Source of the DNA: Rosistilla oblonga | Lineage (GTDB): Bacteria > Planctomycetota > Planctomycetia > Pirellulales > Pirellulaceae | Reading direction: 5' to 3' | Assembly: GCF_007751715.1 (NCBI RefSeq) | Contig: NZ_CP036292.1 | Coordinates: 868,001-932,000, forward strand | DNA: 64,000 nt | Shown: positions 26,799 through 38,441 of the stretch, in pieces | How positions within the stretch are numbered: position 1 is the stretch's first letter | Layout: every line of letters starts with the position of its first letter | Notes under the pieces: model-generated | What the model was told of the DNA's origin: nothing | The model's database searches: none | Seen by the model: the letters and a program-made list of their open reading frames with translations, nothing else | Made by a program: the position numbers and the translations under genes

Positions 26799-27735
26799 CC
26801 GCGTCCCCATCGGGCCGCGCGTTTTTCTGGGGCGAGCGCTGGACACCCAGTACTGTCGGTCTGCGAGAGTTGCAGCCCAAGTTGTCGGACGCGCGGGGCG
26901 TTGCCCACGCGGTTAAACGAGATGGTGAGTGGCCGCGTTGGTTGGATTCGCATTCGTTTAACCGCGTGCCCATCGGGCCGCGCGTTTTTCTGGGGAGAGC
27001 GCTGGACACTCAGTACTGTCGGTCTGCGAGAGTTGCAGGCCAGGTTGTCGGACGCGCGGGGCGTTGCCCACGCGGTTAAACGAGATGGTGAGTGGCCGCG
27101 TTGGTTGGATTCGCATTCGTTTAACCGCGTGCCCATCGGGCCGCGCGTTTTTCTGGGGCGAGCGCTGGACACCCAGTGCTGTCGGTCTGCGAGAGTTGCA
27201 GCCCAAGTTGTCGGACGCGCGGGGCGTTGCCCACGCGGTTAAACGAGATGGTGAGTGGCCGCGTTGGTTGGATTCGCATTCGTTTAACCGCGTGCCCATC
27301 GGGCCGCGCGTTTTTCTGGGGCGAGCGCTGGACACTCAGTATCGCCGGTCCACGAGAGTTGCAGGCCAGGTTGTTGGACGCGCGGGGCGTTGCCCACGCG
27401 GTTAAACGAGAACGGCGCGTGGCCGCGATGGTTGGATTCGCATTCGTTTAACCGCGTGCCCATCGGGCCGCGCGTTTTTCTGGGGCGAGCGCTGGACACT
27501 CAGTACCGTCGGCTGCGAGAGTTGCAGGCCAAGTTGTCGGACGCGCGGGGCGTTGCCCACGCGGTTAAACCAGAACGGCGAGTGGCCGTGTTGGTAAAAA
27601 TTCGCATTCGTTTAACCGCGTGCCCATCGGGCCGCGCGTTTTTCTGGGGCGAGCGCTGGACACTCAGTACTGTCGGTCTGCGAGAGTTGCAGGCCAAGTT
27701 GTCGGACGCGCGGGGCGTTGCCCACGCGGTTAAAC
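26799..27735. repeat. Six tandem copies of a 163-bp repeat
   Basis: The landmark CGCGTTTTTCTGGGG recurs with the first base of GTTTTT at 26821, 26984, 27147, 27310, 27474 and 27638, giving spacings of 163, 163, 163, 164 and 164. Each unit contains the hairpin GCCCATCGGGC, the hairpin GGGCGTTGCCC flanked by CGCG arms, and a pair of long complementary arms CACGCGGTTAAACG and CGTTTAACCGCGTG, about 37 bases apart, across the unit junction. Copies are near identical; units 4 and 5 differ mainly in the loop (GAGAACGGCGCG, CAGAACGGCGAG). Because 163 is not a multiple of three, all frames run open with repeated peptides such as RVPIGPRVFLGRALDT. These are not genes. The sixth unit is interrupted by a MITE-like element. 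Confidence 0.9.
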
Positions 27736-27876
27736 GAAATACCGTTCAGTGAAGCGTATTGGACGAGGTTACGAGTCCTTTTGCATTAGACCCAATCGCT
27801 GGGACTCGTAACCTCGTCCACTACATCCCGCCGCTAATTCTTTCGACGGTCCGAGGCTCCTTCGTTGAACGGTATT
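27736..27876. repeat. MITE-like palindromic element, copy 1
   Basis: A 141-bp element inserted at the loop of the sixth tandem unit and bounded by a 10-bp direct repeat GCGGTTAAAC (27726-27735 and 27877-27886), which may be a target duplication or a shared terminal motif. Near the ends are complementary arms (ATACCGTTCAGTGAAG; CTTCGTTGAACGGTAT). Inside are 18-bp perfect arms GGACGAGGTTACGAGTCC (27761-27778) and GGACTCGTAACCTCGTCC (27802-27819). A second copy in the same orientation, about 90 percent identical by eye, lies at 48417-48562. It ends about 50 bases from the stop of the minus-strand DUF1501 gene. Confidence 0.82.
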
Positions 27877-27925
27877 GCGGTTAAACCAGAACGGCGAGTG
27901 GCCGCGATGGTTGGTGCGGCCCGGG

Positions 27926-29386
<1,461 letters not shown>

Positions 29387-29494
29387 CGGATAGAGCCTGT
29401 TAGCAGGAGGGGCGTGAAAGTGGATTCCGCGTCGGGCAACACCTTGCAGTCGGTCGTGTGCCTCGCGGGTTTCTCGTCAGCTGTCAAACGCTTG

Positions 29495-32002
29495 TCAGTC
29501 CAGATAGATAAACTCGTTCAAATTCAAGGCGACCAAACAGAACAGTTCCAAGCCGCGGCGTTGGTCGACCTGGTGTTCGGATCGCAGACGTTGCATCAGT
29601 TCGACGCCCCAGGCGATCTCTTGTTCGCTGGCGTCGCGTTGCAGCACGCGTCGCAGCGCCGCCGCGACGCGATCGGCAGCGTCTCCCGCAGGAGCTTCAC
29701 GCTCTGCCAGATCGGCCAAGTCGGACGATTGTTGCACCAAATAGTCGCTGTTAAACATTCCCAACGCTTGCGTCGGTTGGATCGTTGCAAAACGGACGGG
29801 GCAGGTGAAATCGGTATCGGCGGCGTCGAAGTTCATCAGCAACGGAACGCCGAGGGAGCGTTTGATGTGAATGTAAACGCTGCGTCGGGCGCGTTCGGCG
29901 TCGCTGCTTTTGCCCCAACCGGCTCCCGGTCGCGACTGGCCCGCCAGGACCTCCGCTTCGATGATCGGGTAGATGCTGGGACCTCCCTTGCTGAGGTTCA
30001 GTTTGCCGGTCGCGGCAAGCATCGAGTCGCGGATCTCTTCGGCGCTCAACCGTCGCGATTCGAATCGCCAGAAGAAGTCGTTGGTCGGATCGGCGGCAAC
30101 CGCTTCGTCGCGACTGTCCGATGACATCCGGTAGGCACTGCTGGTGACAAGCATCCGGTGCAGCGGTTTCAGATGCCAATCGGCGCGGATCAATTCGCTG
30201 GCCAGATAGTCGAGCAGCAACGGATGTGTCGGTGGAGCCCCTTGGAAACCGAAGTCGTTGGGGGTGCGAACGATCCCGCGGCCGAAGTGGTATTGCCACA
30301 ACCGGTTGGCCAGCACGCGAGCGGTCATCGGATTGCTTTCGCTGACCAACCAATCGGCCAGCACGATTCGGCGTCCCGAGGTTTCAGGATTCGGACTGGC
30401 AGGAATCTCGGGCGTTTGGCCACCCAAGATTTCGGGGAAGCCCGGTTCTACCGGATCGGCCGGCGCGTGCGGATTGCCGCGCGTCAGCACAAACGTTGGG
30501 CGAGCTTGCGAACCGATCTCGGTCACGCACAACGCCATCCCCACCTCGGCTGGTTTGTTCCGCTCGATTTCGGTCAACCGTTTTCGAGCGGCGACGTATT
30601 GGTCGTATTTCGCTTGGTCGATCAGCTTGCCGACCCGCTTGCCCACGATCGCTTCGCGGTTCATTTGGTAAGCGAAGTCCTCGTGCTCGACAGGTTGGAA
30701 GTCGGGCTGGACCTGTTTCTCGATCTCGCGAATCGTCTTTTCCAGCTCGCGACGCTCGTTCTCGTAACGCTTCTTCGCCTCGGTATATTGACGCTCCTGA
30801 CTGGGCGGAACCATCGGACGCAGCGAGTTCTGGCGGACCGAATCGCCGCTGCGAACGCCCAGCCGATTCAGACCGGAGAAGAAGGAGAGCATCCGGTAAT
30901 AATCGGCGTGCGGGATCGGATCGATCTTGTGTTCGTGGCAGCGAGCGCAATGGACGGTCAGTCCCAGGAAGACCTGGCTGGTCGTCCCGACGATGTCATC
31001 CATGTCGTCGTAAAACGCAAGCTCTTTGTCGGCTGGTTCGTCATCCCAAATCCCAAGCCGATGGTAACCGGTCGCGACCAACCGCTCCGGTTTAAATTCC
31101 ATCTCGTCGCCGGCGATCTGTTCGCGAGTAAAATCGTCGAACGGTTTGTCGGCGTTCAGCGAATCGATCACATAATCGCGGAAACGCCAGACCTCGGGTT
31201 TGGCGTCGTCCCGTTCGTAGCTGTTCGTCTCGGCGTAGCGAACCAGATCCATCCAGTGCCGCCCCCATCGCTCGCCGTATTCGGGCGAAGCGAGCAAGTT
31301 GTCAACGATCTTCTGATAAGCGAGGTCGCTCGGGTCGGCTTCGAATTCTTGGATCGCTTCGATGCTTGGCGGCAGTCCGGTCAGGTCGTAATAGACGCGG
31401 CGCAGCAGACCGCGCGGCGAGATCTCGCCGTTGGGCTGCAGTCCATTTTCAGCTAAACGATTCAAGATGAAGCGATCGGTCGGCGTCCGGGCCCAGCCCG
31501 CGTCATCGGTCGCTGGAACCGGCGGATTTTGGATCGGTTGGAAGGACCAAAACTTGCGGTCCTCGTCGGTGACGCGCGAGCCGGGAGATTCGTGAACCGG
31601 GGCGTCGTCGTCGCCGATCATGTCAGCTGGATAGGGCGACCCCATCGCAACCCAGCGGGCGAGTAATTCGATCGTCTCATCGGGCAACTTGCCCGACGGC
31701 GGCATCTCGTACGATTCGAAGCGGACCGCTTCGAGCAGGATGCTCTGCTCGGGAGAATCCATGTCGATCCCCGAACCGCTGTCGCCGCCGCGTACCAGAG
31801 CCGATCGCGAATCGAGTTTCAGGCCACCTTTTTCCTTATCGCCGCTGTGACACTTGAAGCAATGTTCCTTAAGGACGGGCAGGATCGATTCATTAAAGAA
31901 GGCGACATGTTGGGCATCGGGAGCTGCAGCGTCGTCGGCTAGCAGTCCAGTCGGCGTGACAACCAGTCGTAGAGCGATGACGTAAAAACACAGTCTGTTC
32001 AT
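29495..32002 (-). CDS. Planctomycete cytochrome C-like (PSCyt1) / DUF1549 / DUF1553 protein
   Basis: An 835-residue exported protein (signal MNRLCFYVIALRLVVTPTGL). The N-terminal PSCyt1 domain has a true CxxCH heme-type motif, C48-FK-C51-H52, followed by SGDKEKGGLKLDSRSALVRG. DUF1549 covers about residues 150-360 (DRFILNRLAENGLQPNGEIS, VHCARCHEHKIDPIPHADYY, which carries a second CxxCH). A Lys/Glu-rich helical stretch (about 400-460) joins it to DUF1553 (about 560-800, RVLANRLWQYHFGRGIVRTP, ESRRLSAEEIRDSMLAATGK). Heme attachment is possible but unproven for this family. It forms a pair with the downstream DUF1501 gene. Confidence 0.93.
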   Translation of the reverse strand: MNRLCFYVIALRLVVTPTGLLADDAAAPDAQHVAFFNESILPVLKEHCFKCHSGDKEKGGLKLDSRSALVRGGDSGSGIDMDSPEQSILLEAVRFESYEMPPSGKLPDETIELLARWVAMGSPYPADMIGDDDAPVHESPGSRVTDEDRKFWSFQPIQNPPVPATDDAGWARTPTDRFILNRLAENGLQPNGEISPRGLLRRVYYDLTGLPPSIEAIQEFEADPSDLAYQKIVDNLLASPEYGERWGRHWMDLVRYAETNSYERDDAKPEVWRFRDYVIDSLNADKPFDDFTREQIAGDEMEFKPERLVATGYHRLGIWDDEPADKELAFYDDMDDIVGTTSQVFLGLTVHCARCHEHKIDPIPHADYYRMLSFFSGLNRLGVRSGDSVRQNSLRPMVPPSQERQYTEAKKRYENERRELEKTIREIEKQVQPDFQPVEHEDFAYQMNREAIVGKRVGKLIDQAKYDQYVAARKRLTEIERNKPAEVGMALCVTEIGSQARPTFVLTRGNPHAPADPVEPGFPEILGGQTPEIPASPNPETSGRRIVLADWLVSESNPMTARVLANRLWQYHFGRGIVRTPNDFGFQGAPPTHPLLLDYLASELIRADWHLKPLHRMLVTSSAYRMSSDSRDEAVAADPTNDFFWRFESRRLSAEEIRDSMLAATGKLNLSKGGPSIYPIIEAEVLAGQSRPGAGWGKSSDAERARRSVYIHIKRSLGVPLLMNFDAADTDFTCPVRFATIQPTQALGMFNSDYLVQQSSDLADLAEREAPAGDAADRVAAALRRVLQRDASEQEIAWGVELMQRLRSEHQVDQRRGLELFCLVALNLNEFIYLD

Positions 32003-32365
32003 GATATGCTCGGTTTTCGCAAAGCGGTGGGCATGTCAGCGTTGACGCTGTGGCACAGGGAGGGTGTTCGGCATTATAGTGCGCCGGCGATGAATTTAAA
32101 AGTTTCTTGCTCGAGAATCGGGATCGAATTCGCGCCGAGAGTCGCTCGCAATCGCGGCCCACCGGTGGAGGGCGGCTGATCTTGCTTGGTCTTCATTATA
32201 CGAGCGATCTGCGGGGGCGGTGAATGATTGCATTGCGGGGGTGCCCGTGACGCGGCGGTGGACTAGAATCGGCACTTCCCAAGATTTGCAACGCTGCGAT
32301 TTTGCAGCGATTCGCCTCTCCTACCCTCTCCTTCCGAGATCCTGCACAACGGAGTTCGTGTCACG
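32003..32365. other. Intergenic region between divergent genes
   Basis: About 360 bases separating the PSCyt1 gene from the MFS transporter. No gene or repeat of note is visible; it should hold promoters for both directions. Confidence 0.5.
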
Positions 32366-33778
<1,413 letters not shown>

Positions 33779-33823
33779 TTCCGTCGCTGGCCGCGCGACA
33801 CCCCACTGCTATTCTGGAGATCG

Positions 33824-34597
33824 ATGACGATGTTGAATCGAGCGAACCTATTCTGTCTGGCTGTCAGTTTCACTCTGGCCAGCCTTGGCGGTCTGCGAGC
33901 CGACGACGCGAAGCCGGCGGCGGCGCGTTCGATCAACGTCTTACTGGTCACTGGCGGTTGTTGCCACGATTACGACTTCCAAGCCAAAGCGATCCAATTG
34001 GCTGCGGCCGATCGGGGGCTGAAGGTTCAGTGGACGGTGGTCAACGACGGCGGCACCGGCACGACGGCAGAGATCGATCTCTATAAAAACGTCGATTGGT
34101 CGCAGGGCTTCGACGTGGTGATTCACAACGAATGTTTCGCCAACACGACCGATCCCGATTACATCCGCAGCATCACCGACCCGCACAAAGCGGGAGTCAA
34201 CGCGGTGGTGATCCATTGTGCAATGCACACCTACCGGGCGGCCGATGTCGACGACTGGCGGGAGTTCCTGGGAGTGACCAGCCGCAAGCACGAACACAAA
34301 AGCAACTACCCGGTCAAGGTCGTTAAGCCTGACCATCCGATCATGGCTGGTTTTCCCAGCGATTACAAAAGCGAGACCGACGAGCTGTATGTGATCGAAA
34401 AGATTTGGCCGGGGACGACGATCCTCGCCACATCGACAAGCGAAAAGACGGGCAAGGAGCACGGCGTTTATTGGACTAACCAATACGGCAAGGCCCGCGT
34501 CTTCGGGACCACCTACGGCCATTCCAACGAGACCTTTGGCGATCCCGTTTTTCTAGACACGTTGATCAAAGGTCTCGCTTGGGCCGCTGGTCAGTAG
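33824..34597 (+). CDS. ThuA-like domain protein, secreted
   Basis: A 257-residue ThuA (trehalose-utilisation, glutamine-amidotransferase-like fold) protein with a signal peptide (MTMLNRANLFCLAVSFTLAS LGGLRA). Family features are NVLLVTGGCCHDYDFQAKAI (about 38-57), GFDVVIHNECFANTTDPDYI, NAVVIHCAMHTYRAADVDDW, HPIMAGFPSDYKSETDELYV and a C-terminal RVFGTTYGHSNETFGDPVFL. In planctomycetes ThuA proteins are common secreted or periplasmic components of sugar-related gene sets. It sits 45 bases after the MFS gene and probably forms a transcription unit with it. Enzymatic activity is not established. Confidence 0.87.
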   Translation: MTMLNRANLFCLAVSFTLASLGGLRADDAKPAAARSINVLLVTGGCCHDYDFQAKAIQLAAADRGLKVQWTVVNDGGTGTTAEIDLYKNVDWSQGFDVVIHNECFANTTDPDYIRSITDPHKAGVNAVVIHCAMHTYRAADVDDWREFLGVTSRKHEHKSNYPVKVVKPDHPIMAGFPSDYKSETDELYVIEKIWPGTTILATSTSEKTGKEHGVYWTNQYGKARVFGTTYGHSNETFGDPVFLDTLIKGLAWAAGQ

Positions 34598-34664
34598 AGC
34601 CAACGATGGCTCGACCGCTACGAGCGCGTTTGACAGCTTGCTCGACGCACGGGGTGGCTTAGGC

Positions 34665-35627
34665 TTAGAAGAGCCGCACTTCAGCCATCAGGGAGAGGCC
34701 CTGATAGATCGGGCATTCGCCGGTGTTGGTTGCCGTTGTGACCGGGCCGGATCGGTCCGTTCCCAGGATTTGATCGTCGGCGGTCGCAAGGTTTGTCAGC
34801 GCCAAAAATTGGTAGCTGGCGCGAATTGAGAGCCAGTCGGTAATCGCGACGGCGGCGGTCAGTTGTGCCTCGCCCGCAAACGCAGCAACGTCATCCCTGT
34901 CGGTCGCCGATTCGTTAAGACTACCGAGGAAAGGGCCGGTGCCGATTGCTCTGTAGCTGGTCTTTGCGTGATTGTTGAAGATGCCAGCTTTGACCAGCCC
35001 CTCCAACCGGAAACGGCCAAATTCATACAGCAGGCTGTCGAGCCCAAGCTGGAATCCGGTCAGCTGATTGTCGGCTCGGAATGTGACATCGGTGGTGTCG
35101 ACAAATCCATAGGGAACGACAAATCCATTGAGCTGCTCGCGATGTCGGATGTGGCGAATGCCATAGAGCAGTTGGATGTCTTCGTGGAACGACCATCGGC
35201 CGCCTACTTCCACATTGGACATTCCCGATGTGTAGTTGACATCTGCGGTTGAGGTAGCTCCGAAGATACCAACGCCTCCTGGCGTAACGGGAAATCCTAT
35301 ACCGCCAATGCCTTCGCGAGTTGTCTTGAAATCGAAGTCGTTAATCTCAAAATAGCGAACTTCGACAGCATGTTTTTCGTTCAGGTGTCCCAGGAGTGAA
35401 AGTTCCCAGCCAGCACTACTGCCTAGGTTTAGCTCGCTTCGGTCCAAGACGCTTTTGACGGGATTGTCGCGAAGAATCATTCCTTCGCGATCGTCGTGCC
35501 GGTCCAGCCCGATCGCTCCGCTACGCACCTCAAGCGACTCAAAAAACGGAAACGCTGCTTGTAGCGAATTCGTCCCTAGGCAAAAGCCAACAACGACGGT
35601 CGCGAATAAGTAACTTTTCAGCTTCAT
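34665..35627 (-). CDS. Outer-membrane beta-barrel protein
   Basis: A 320-residue protein with signal peptide (MKLKSYLFATVVVGFCLGTN SLQA). The mature part is made of alternating amphipathic strands with aromatic ends, for example AVEVRYFEINDFDFKTT, NVEVGGRWSFHEDIQLLYGI and RFRLEGLVKAGIFNN. It ends in the C-terminal Phe of outer-membrane barrels (SLMAEVRLF). It resembles planctomycete porin-like (BBP7-type) proteins, though weaker than the gene at 55443. Ligand unknown. The gene is monocistronic, with about 470 bases upstream to the fasciclin terminator. Confidence 0.75.
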   Translation of the reverse strand: MKLKSYLFATVVVGFCLGTNSLQAAFPFFESLEVRSGAIGLDRHDDREGMILRDNPVKSVLDRSELNLGSSAGWELSLLGHLNEKHAVEVRYFEINDFDFKTTREGIGGIGFPVTPGGVGIFGATSTADVNYTSGMSNVEVGGRWSFHEDIQLLYGIRHIRHREQLNGFVVPYGFVDTTDVTFRADNQLTGFQLGLDSLLYEFGRFRLEGLVKAGIFNNHAKTSYRAIGTGPFLGSLNESATDRDDVAAFAGEAQLTAAVAITDWLSIRASYQFLALTNLATADDQILGTDRSGPVTTATNTGECPIYQGLSLMAEVRLF

Positions 35628-36035
35628 CTAAACTTTCCTGAATTTCGATCGCGCTTGCCCCACCGTCGCCTCTACAAAGGAGGGTTCGGTTTTCATTCAA
35701 CAAGGGACGGCGGAAACTCAAAAGCGTTGATACGGTCGGTCGCAGCCGCCCACCGCAAACCAATCGTTCCGACACGGGGAGGTGCATGCGGAAATTAGTC
35801 GTTGGTGTGCGGTAGTGACTCACTTCGGTTGGAGATGGACCGAATACGGAGAGCATGTGGAATGTCTGGATACGACGTATTGAGGAAGCTTTGCGGGATT
35901 TGCGTGGCAGTGTGCGGTCCCCGTTGTGCAGGTGAGGCATGTAATGTGTGAAAGGGAGGTGGAGCGGCTTGCAGCAGCCAGCAGGATGAACCGGTCAGGG
36001 AAGACGATCGGTTTGTTTCGGCTTCAGACGCTTGC
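35628..36035. other. Intergenic region upstream of the barrel protein
   Basis: About 400 bases without a recognisable gene. It carries the promoter for 34665-35627 on the minus strand and ends at the fasciclin-gene terminator. Small frames on both strands lack ribosome sites and family resemblance. Confidence 0.45.
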
Positions 36036-36072
36036 GAAAAAGGCCTTGCTGCCAAAAGCTTGGCAGCAAGGC
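36036..36072 (-). terminator. Rho-independent terminator of the fasciclin gene
   Basis: On the minus strand, GCCTTGCTGCCA pairs perfectly with TGGCAGCAAGGC around a 6-base loop (plus-strand arms 36043-36054 and 36061-36072) and is followed by five Ts. It begins 27 bases after the stop of the fasciclin gene. Confidence 0.85.
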
Positions 36073-36098
36073 TCTCGAGAGTTTTGTTCCCCTTCAAC

Positions 36099-36680
36099 TT
36101 ATGGAAGCAGGACGCTGTCGATCACGTGGATGACTCCATTGCTGGTCACGATGTCGGTGGCGATGACCTTCGATTGATCGATCATCACGGTGTTGCCTTC
36201 GACGGTCACCGAGACCTCTTTGCCGTTGACTGTCTTCGCGGATTTCACGCCCACCACGTCGGCTGCCATCACCTTGCCGGGGACGACATGGTAGGTCAGG
36301 ATCGCTGTTAGTTTGGCTTTGTTCTCGGGCTTCAGCAGGTCGGCGATGGTGCCTTGTGGCAGTTTCGCGAACGCTTCATCGTTGGGAGCAAAGACGGTGA
36401 ATGGCCCGTCCCCTTTTAATGTTTCGACCAGCCCGGCTGCTTTCACTGCGGCGACTAGTGTCGAGAACTTCTTCGCGGAGACGGCTGTGTCGACGATATC
36501 TTTTGTATCGGTTGCTGCAGCCGCCGGTGCGGCGACTGGTGTATGAGCGACGAGCCGCTGGGCGGGGCCGACGTGAATCACGGTTCCCGAGCAGACGACC
36601 TGTTGTTTGCGGCAGTTGTCTCCGGCGTAGGTCATCGTGGTCATTGCAATCATGGTTGCACAGGCGATCAAAGTTTTCAT
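36099..36680 (-). CDS. Secreted fasciclin-domain protein
   Basis: A 193-residue protein with signal peptide ([20 protein letters not shown]) and one fasciclin (FAS1) domain at about residues 65-193. FAS1 features are [55 protein letters not shown] and [13 protein letters not shown]. The stretch before it has two cysteines ([10 protein letters not shown]) and an Ala/Thr-rich linker. FAS1 proteins act in cell-surface adhesion. It is monocistronic, with a strong terminator after the stop. Confidence 0.93.
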   Translation of the reverse strand: MKTLIACATMIAMTTMTYAGDNCRKQQVVCSGTVIHVGPAQRLVAHTPVAAPAAAATDTKDIVDTAVSAKKFSTLVAAVKAAGLVETLKGDGPFTVFAPNDEAFAKLPQGTIADLLKPENKAKLTAILTYHVVPGKVMAADVVGVKSAKTVNGKEVSVTVEGNTVMIDQSKVIATDIVTSNGVIHVIDSVLLP

Positions 36681-37088
36681 AGTTCATTCTCCAGAACGTG
36701 CGATTTTTAACAGTGTGTGGACGGTAGGGTTTGCAGCTGCTGTCTATCTCTCGTTGTAGAAGCTTGCGGTTAGATGACCACGAAAACATTTCTTGTTTTC
36801 GACGGAAGCGTCGACTGCAGCCGTCAGGACGAACCCGTGTTCCATTTAGAGGTATCAGCCAGTACGCATTTGCTTCCGGTTGCCAGGAGAGCCGGATGCT
36901 ATCGCGTGGCGGCTGATTTGTGTGGGCACAAAAACTGTTTCGCCCCGGGGCTTCGAGCAGCCTCGTCTACGTGCCTCGGCTGCCGGGACGGATTACAATT
37001 GCAGCCCGGCGAGTTCTGGTCGCTGCTAAAACAAATCTGTGGGATGCCCGCTGCACTGGGGCGAACCACTGAACTCTGGAGTTTCCCG
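36681..37088. other. Region between fasciclin gene and secreted-protein gene
   Basis: About 400 bases. A frame in phase with the next gene runs back to 36774, but its residues look unlike a protein start and the true signal peptide begins at 37089. Otherwise nothing is visible except a short dyad, GAAAAC and GTTTTC, around 36780-36800. Confidence 0.45.
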
Positions 37089-38231
37089 ATGATGTCAAAG
37101 TGGCGCCGCAATGCGACTCTGTCGCCTCTCGCCTCGATCCCGCTCTGTCTATTGATGTTCCTTCACGGGGCAACGATCTGCGTCGGGCAGCAGCAGGATT
37201 TGGCTGCGTTCAGCAAAATCGGGCCCGAAGGGGCCGGGCACGCCGACGCGATCGCAGCGGCGAAGCGGTTGAGCCAGTTGGGCCCGGACCGCTTGATCGA
37301 CGTGTTGGCCGCGATCGAATCGGCGACGCCGTTGGGGCGGAATTGGTTGCGCGTGATCGCCGCCGATATCGCTGACAACGGTCAGGTGCCGGTGCAGCCG
37401 TTGGCAGCGTTTATCAAAAACACCGATGGATCGCGCGATGCACGCTACGTCGCCTTCCGACTATTAAAGGATGCCGACCCCGATCTCGCCGACTCGCTGG
37501 TCGACGGGATGTTAAACGATCCGAGTCTGCAGTTGCGTTACGAAGCTGTCGCCAAAGTCCTGGAAGCGGCCGAGGCAGCGGAAGGAGACGCGCGCGTCGC
37601 ACTCTATCAACAGGCATTGGAATCGGCTCGCTATCCAGGGCAGCTGACCGAGATCGCCAAGTCGCTCCGCGAGGCGGGGCATCCGGTCGACCTCGCCGCT
37701 CACATGGGCTTCATCAAACAGTGGCAACTGGTGGCGCCATTCGACAACACCGACGGCGTCGGCTTTGCCGCCGTTTACGCTCCCGAAAAGGAATACCTCG
37801 AAAGTCCGCAGCACACCGTTTCGCAAACCTCTTATGCGGGCAAGCTGGACAAGGTCAGCTGGCAATCGCACGCGACCGATGATGAGCTAGGGATGGTCGA
37901 TCTGAATCCGATCTTCAAAAACGAAAAGGCGGCTGTCTGTTACGGCTATTTCGAAATCGAATCCCCCGCCGATCAACCGGCTCAGCTGCGTCTTGGCAGC
38001 ATCGTGGCAAACAAGATCTGGGTGAACGGCGAATTGGCAACAGCCAACGAGGTCTATCACGCGCGGACGGGAGTCGATCAGTACATCGCCGACGTGCAGC
38101 TGCGAAAAGGGCAGAACACCGTCTTGGTCAAGATTTGCCAAAACGCTCAAACCCAGTCGTGGGCTCAGGTCTGGGAGTTCCAGTTGCGGATCACCGATCC
38201 CAACGGCAACCCGCTGCATTTCGAACGCTAA
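37089..38231 (+). CDS. Secreted helical-repeat protein with C-terminal jelly-roll-like region
   Basis: A 380-residue exported protein (signal peptide of about 32 residues, basic MMSKWRRN then ASIPLCLLMFLHGATICVG). The N-terminal half is alpha-helical and HEAT-like (FIKNTDGSRDARYVAFRLLK, DPSLQLRYEAVAKVLEAAEA). The C-terminal part (about residues 240-380) is beta-rich and matches a galactose-binding-like fold seen in planctomycete proteins, with LRLGSIVANKIWVNGELATA and GVDQYIADVQLRKGQNTVLV followed by KICQ. It precedes the PQQ-like propeller gene with a repeat array between them. Such pairs recur in planctomycete genomes. Function unknown. Confidence 0.75.
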   Translation: MMSKWRRNATLSPLASIPLCLLMFLHGATICVGQQQDLAAFSKIGPEGAGHADAIAAAKRLSQLGPDRLIDVLAAIESATPLGRNWLRVIAADIADNGQVPVQPLAAFIKNTDGSRDARYVAFRLLKDADPDLADSLVDGMLNDPSLQLRYEAVAKVLEAAEAAEGDARVALYQQALESARYPGQLTEIAKSLREAGHPVDLAAHMGFIKQWQLVAPFDNTDGVGFAAVYAPEKEYLESPQHTVSQTSYAGKLDKVSWQSHATDDELGMVDLNPIFKNEKAAVCYGYFEIESPADQPAQLRLGSIVANKIWVNGELATANEVYHARTGVDQYIADVQLRKGQNTVLVKICQNAQTQSWAQVWEFQLRITDPNGNPLHFER

Positions 38232-38247
38232 GCGACGCGTGCACCCC

Positions 38248-38405
38248 CGTAGTGGATCTTGTTAAAGATCCCTTTGCACACACCCTGTTCCGTAGTGGAT
38301 CTTGTTAAAGATCCTTTTGCACGCACCCTATTCCGTAGTGGATCTTATGAAAGATCCTCGCCCCGACGTTTTTAATGCTCGAAGGATCTTTAACAAGATC
38401 CACTT
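38248..38405. repeat. Palindromic GGATCTTGTTAAAGATCC repeats
   Basis: Three direct copies of CGTAGTGGATCTTGTTAAAG followed by ATCC lie at 38248-38271, 38291-38314 and 38333-38356; the third has a variant centre (TTATGAAAGATCC). The complementary sequence GGATCTTTAACAAGATCCAC lies at 38384-38403. Each copy is self-complementary at its core (GGATCTT and AAGATCC), and the inverted fourth makes the whole array a potential long hairpin. It fills the gap between two same-strand genes. Confidence 0.85.
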
Positions 38406-38441
38406 CAATTCATCTCTCTCCCCTTTTGGGAAACCGATACG

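Noticed and set aside
26740-27752. Overlapping open frames on both strands in the 163-bp repeat region
   Set aside because: The frames merely reflect a stop-free GC-rich tandem unit, as the same peptide recurs in every frame, with no ribosome site or family match.
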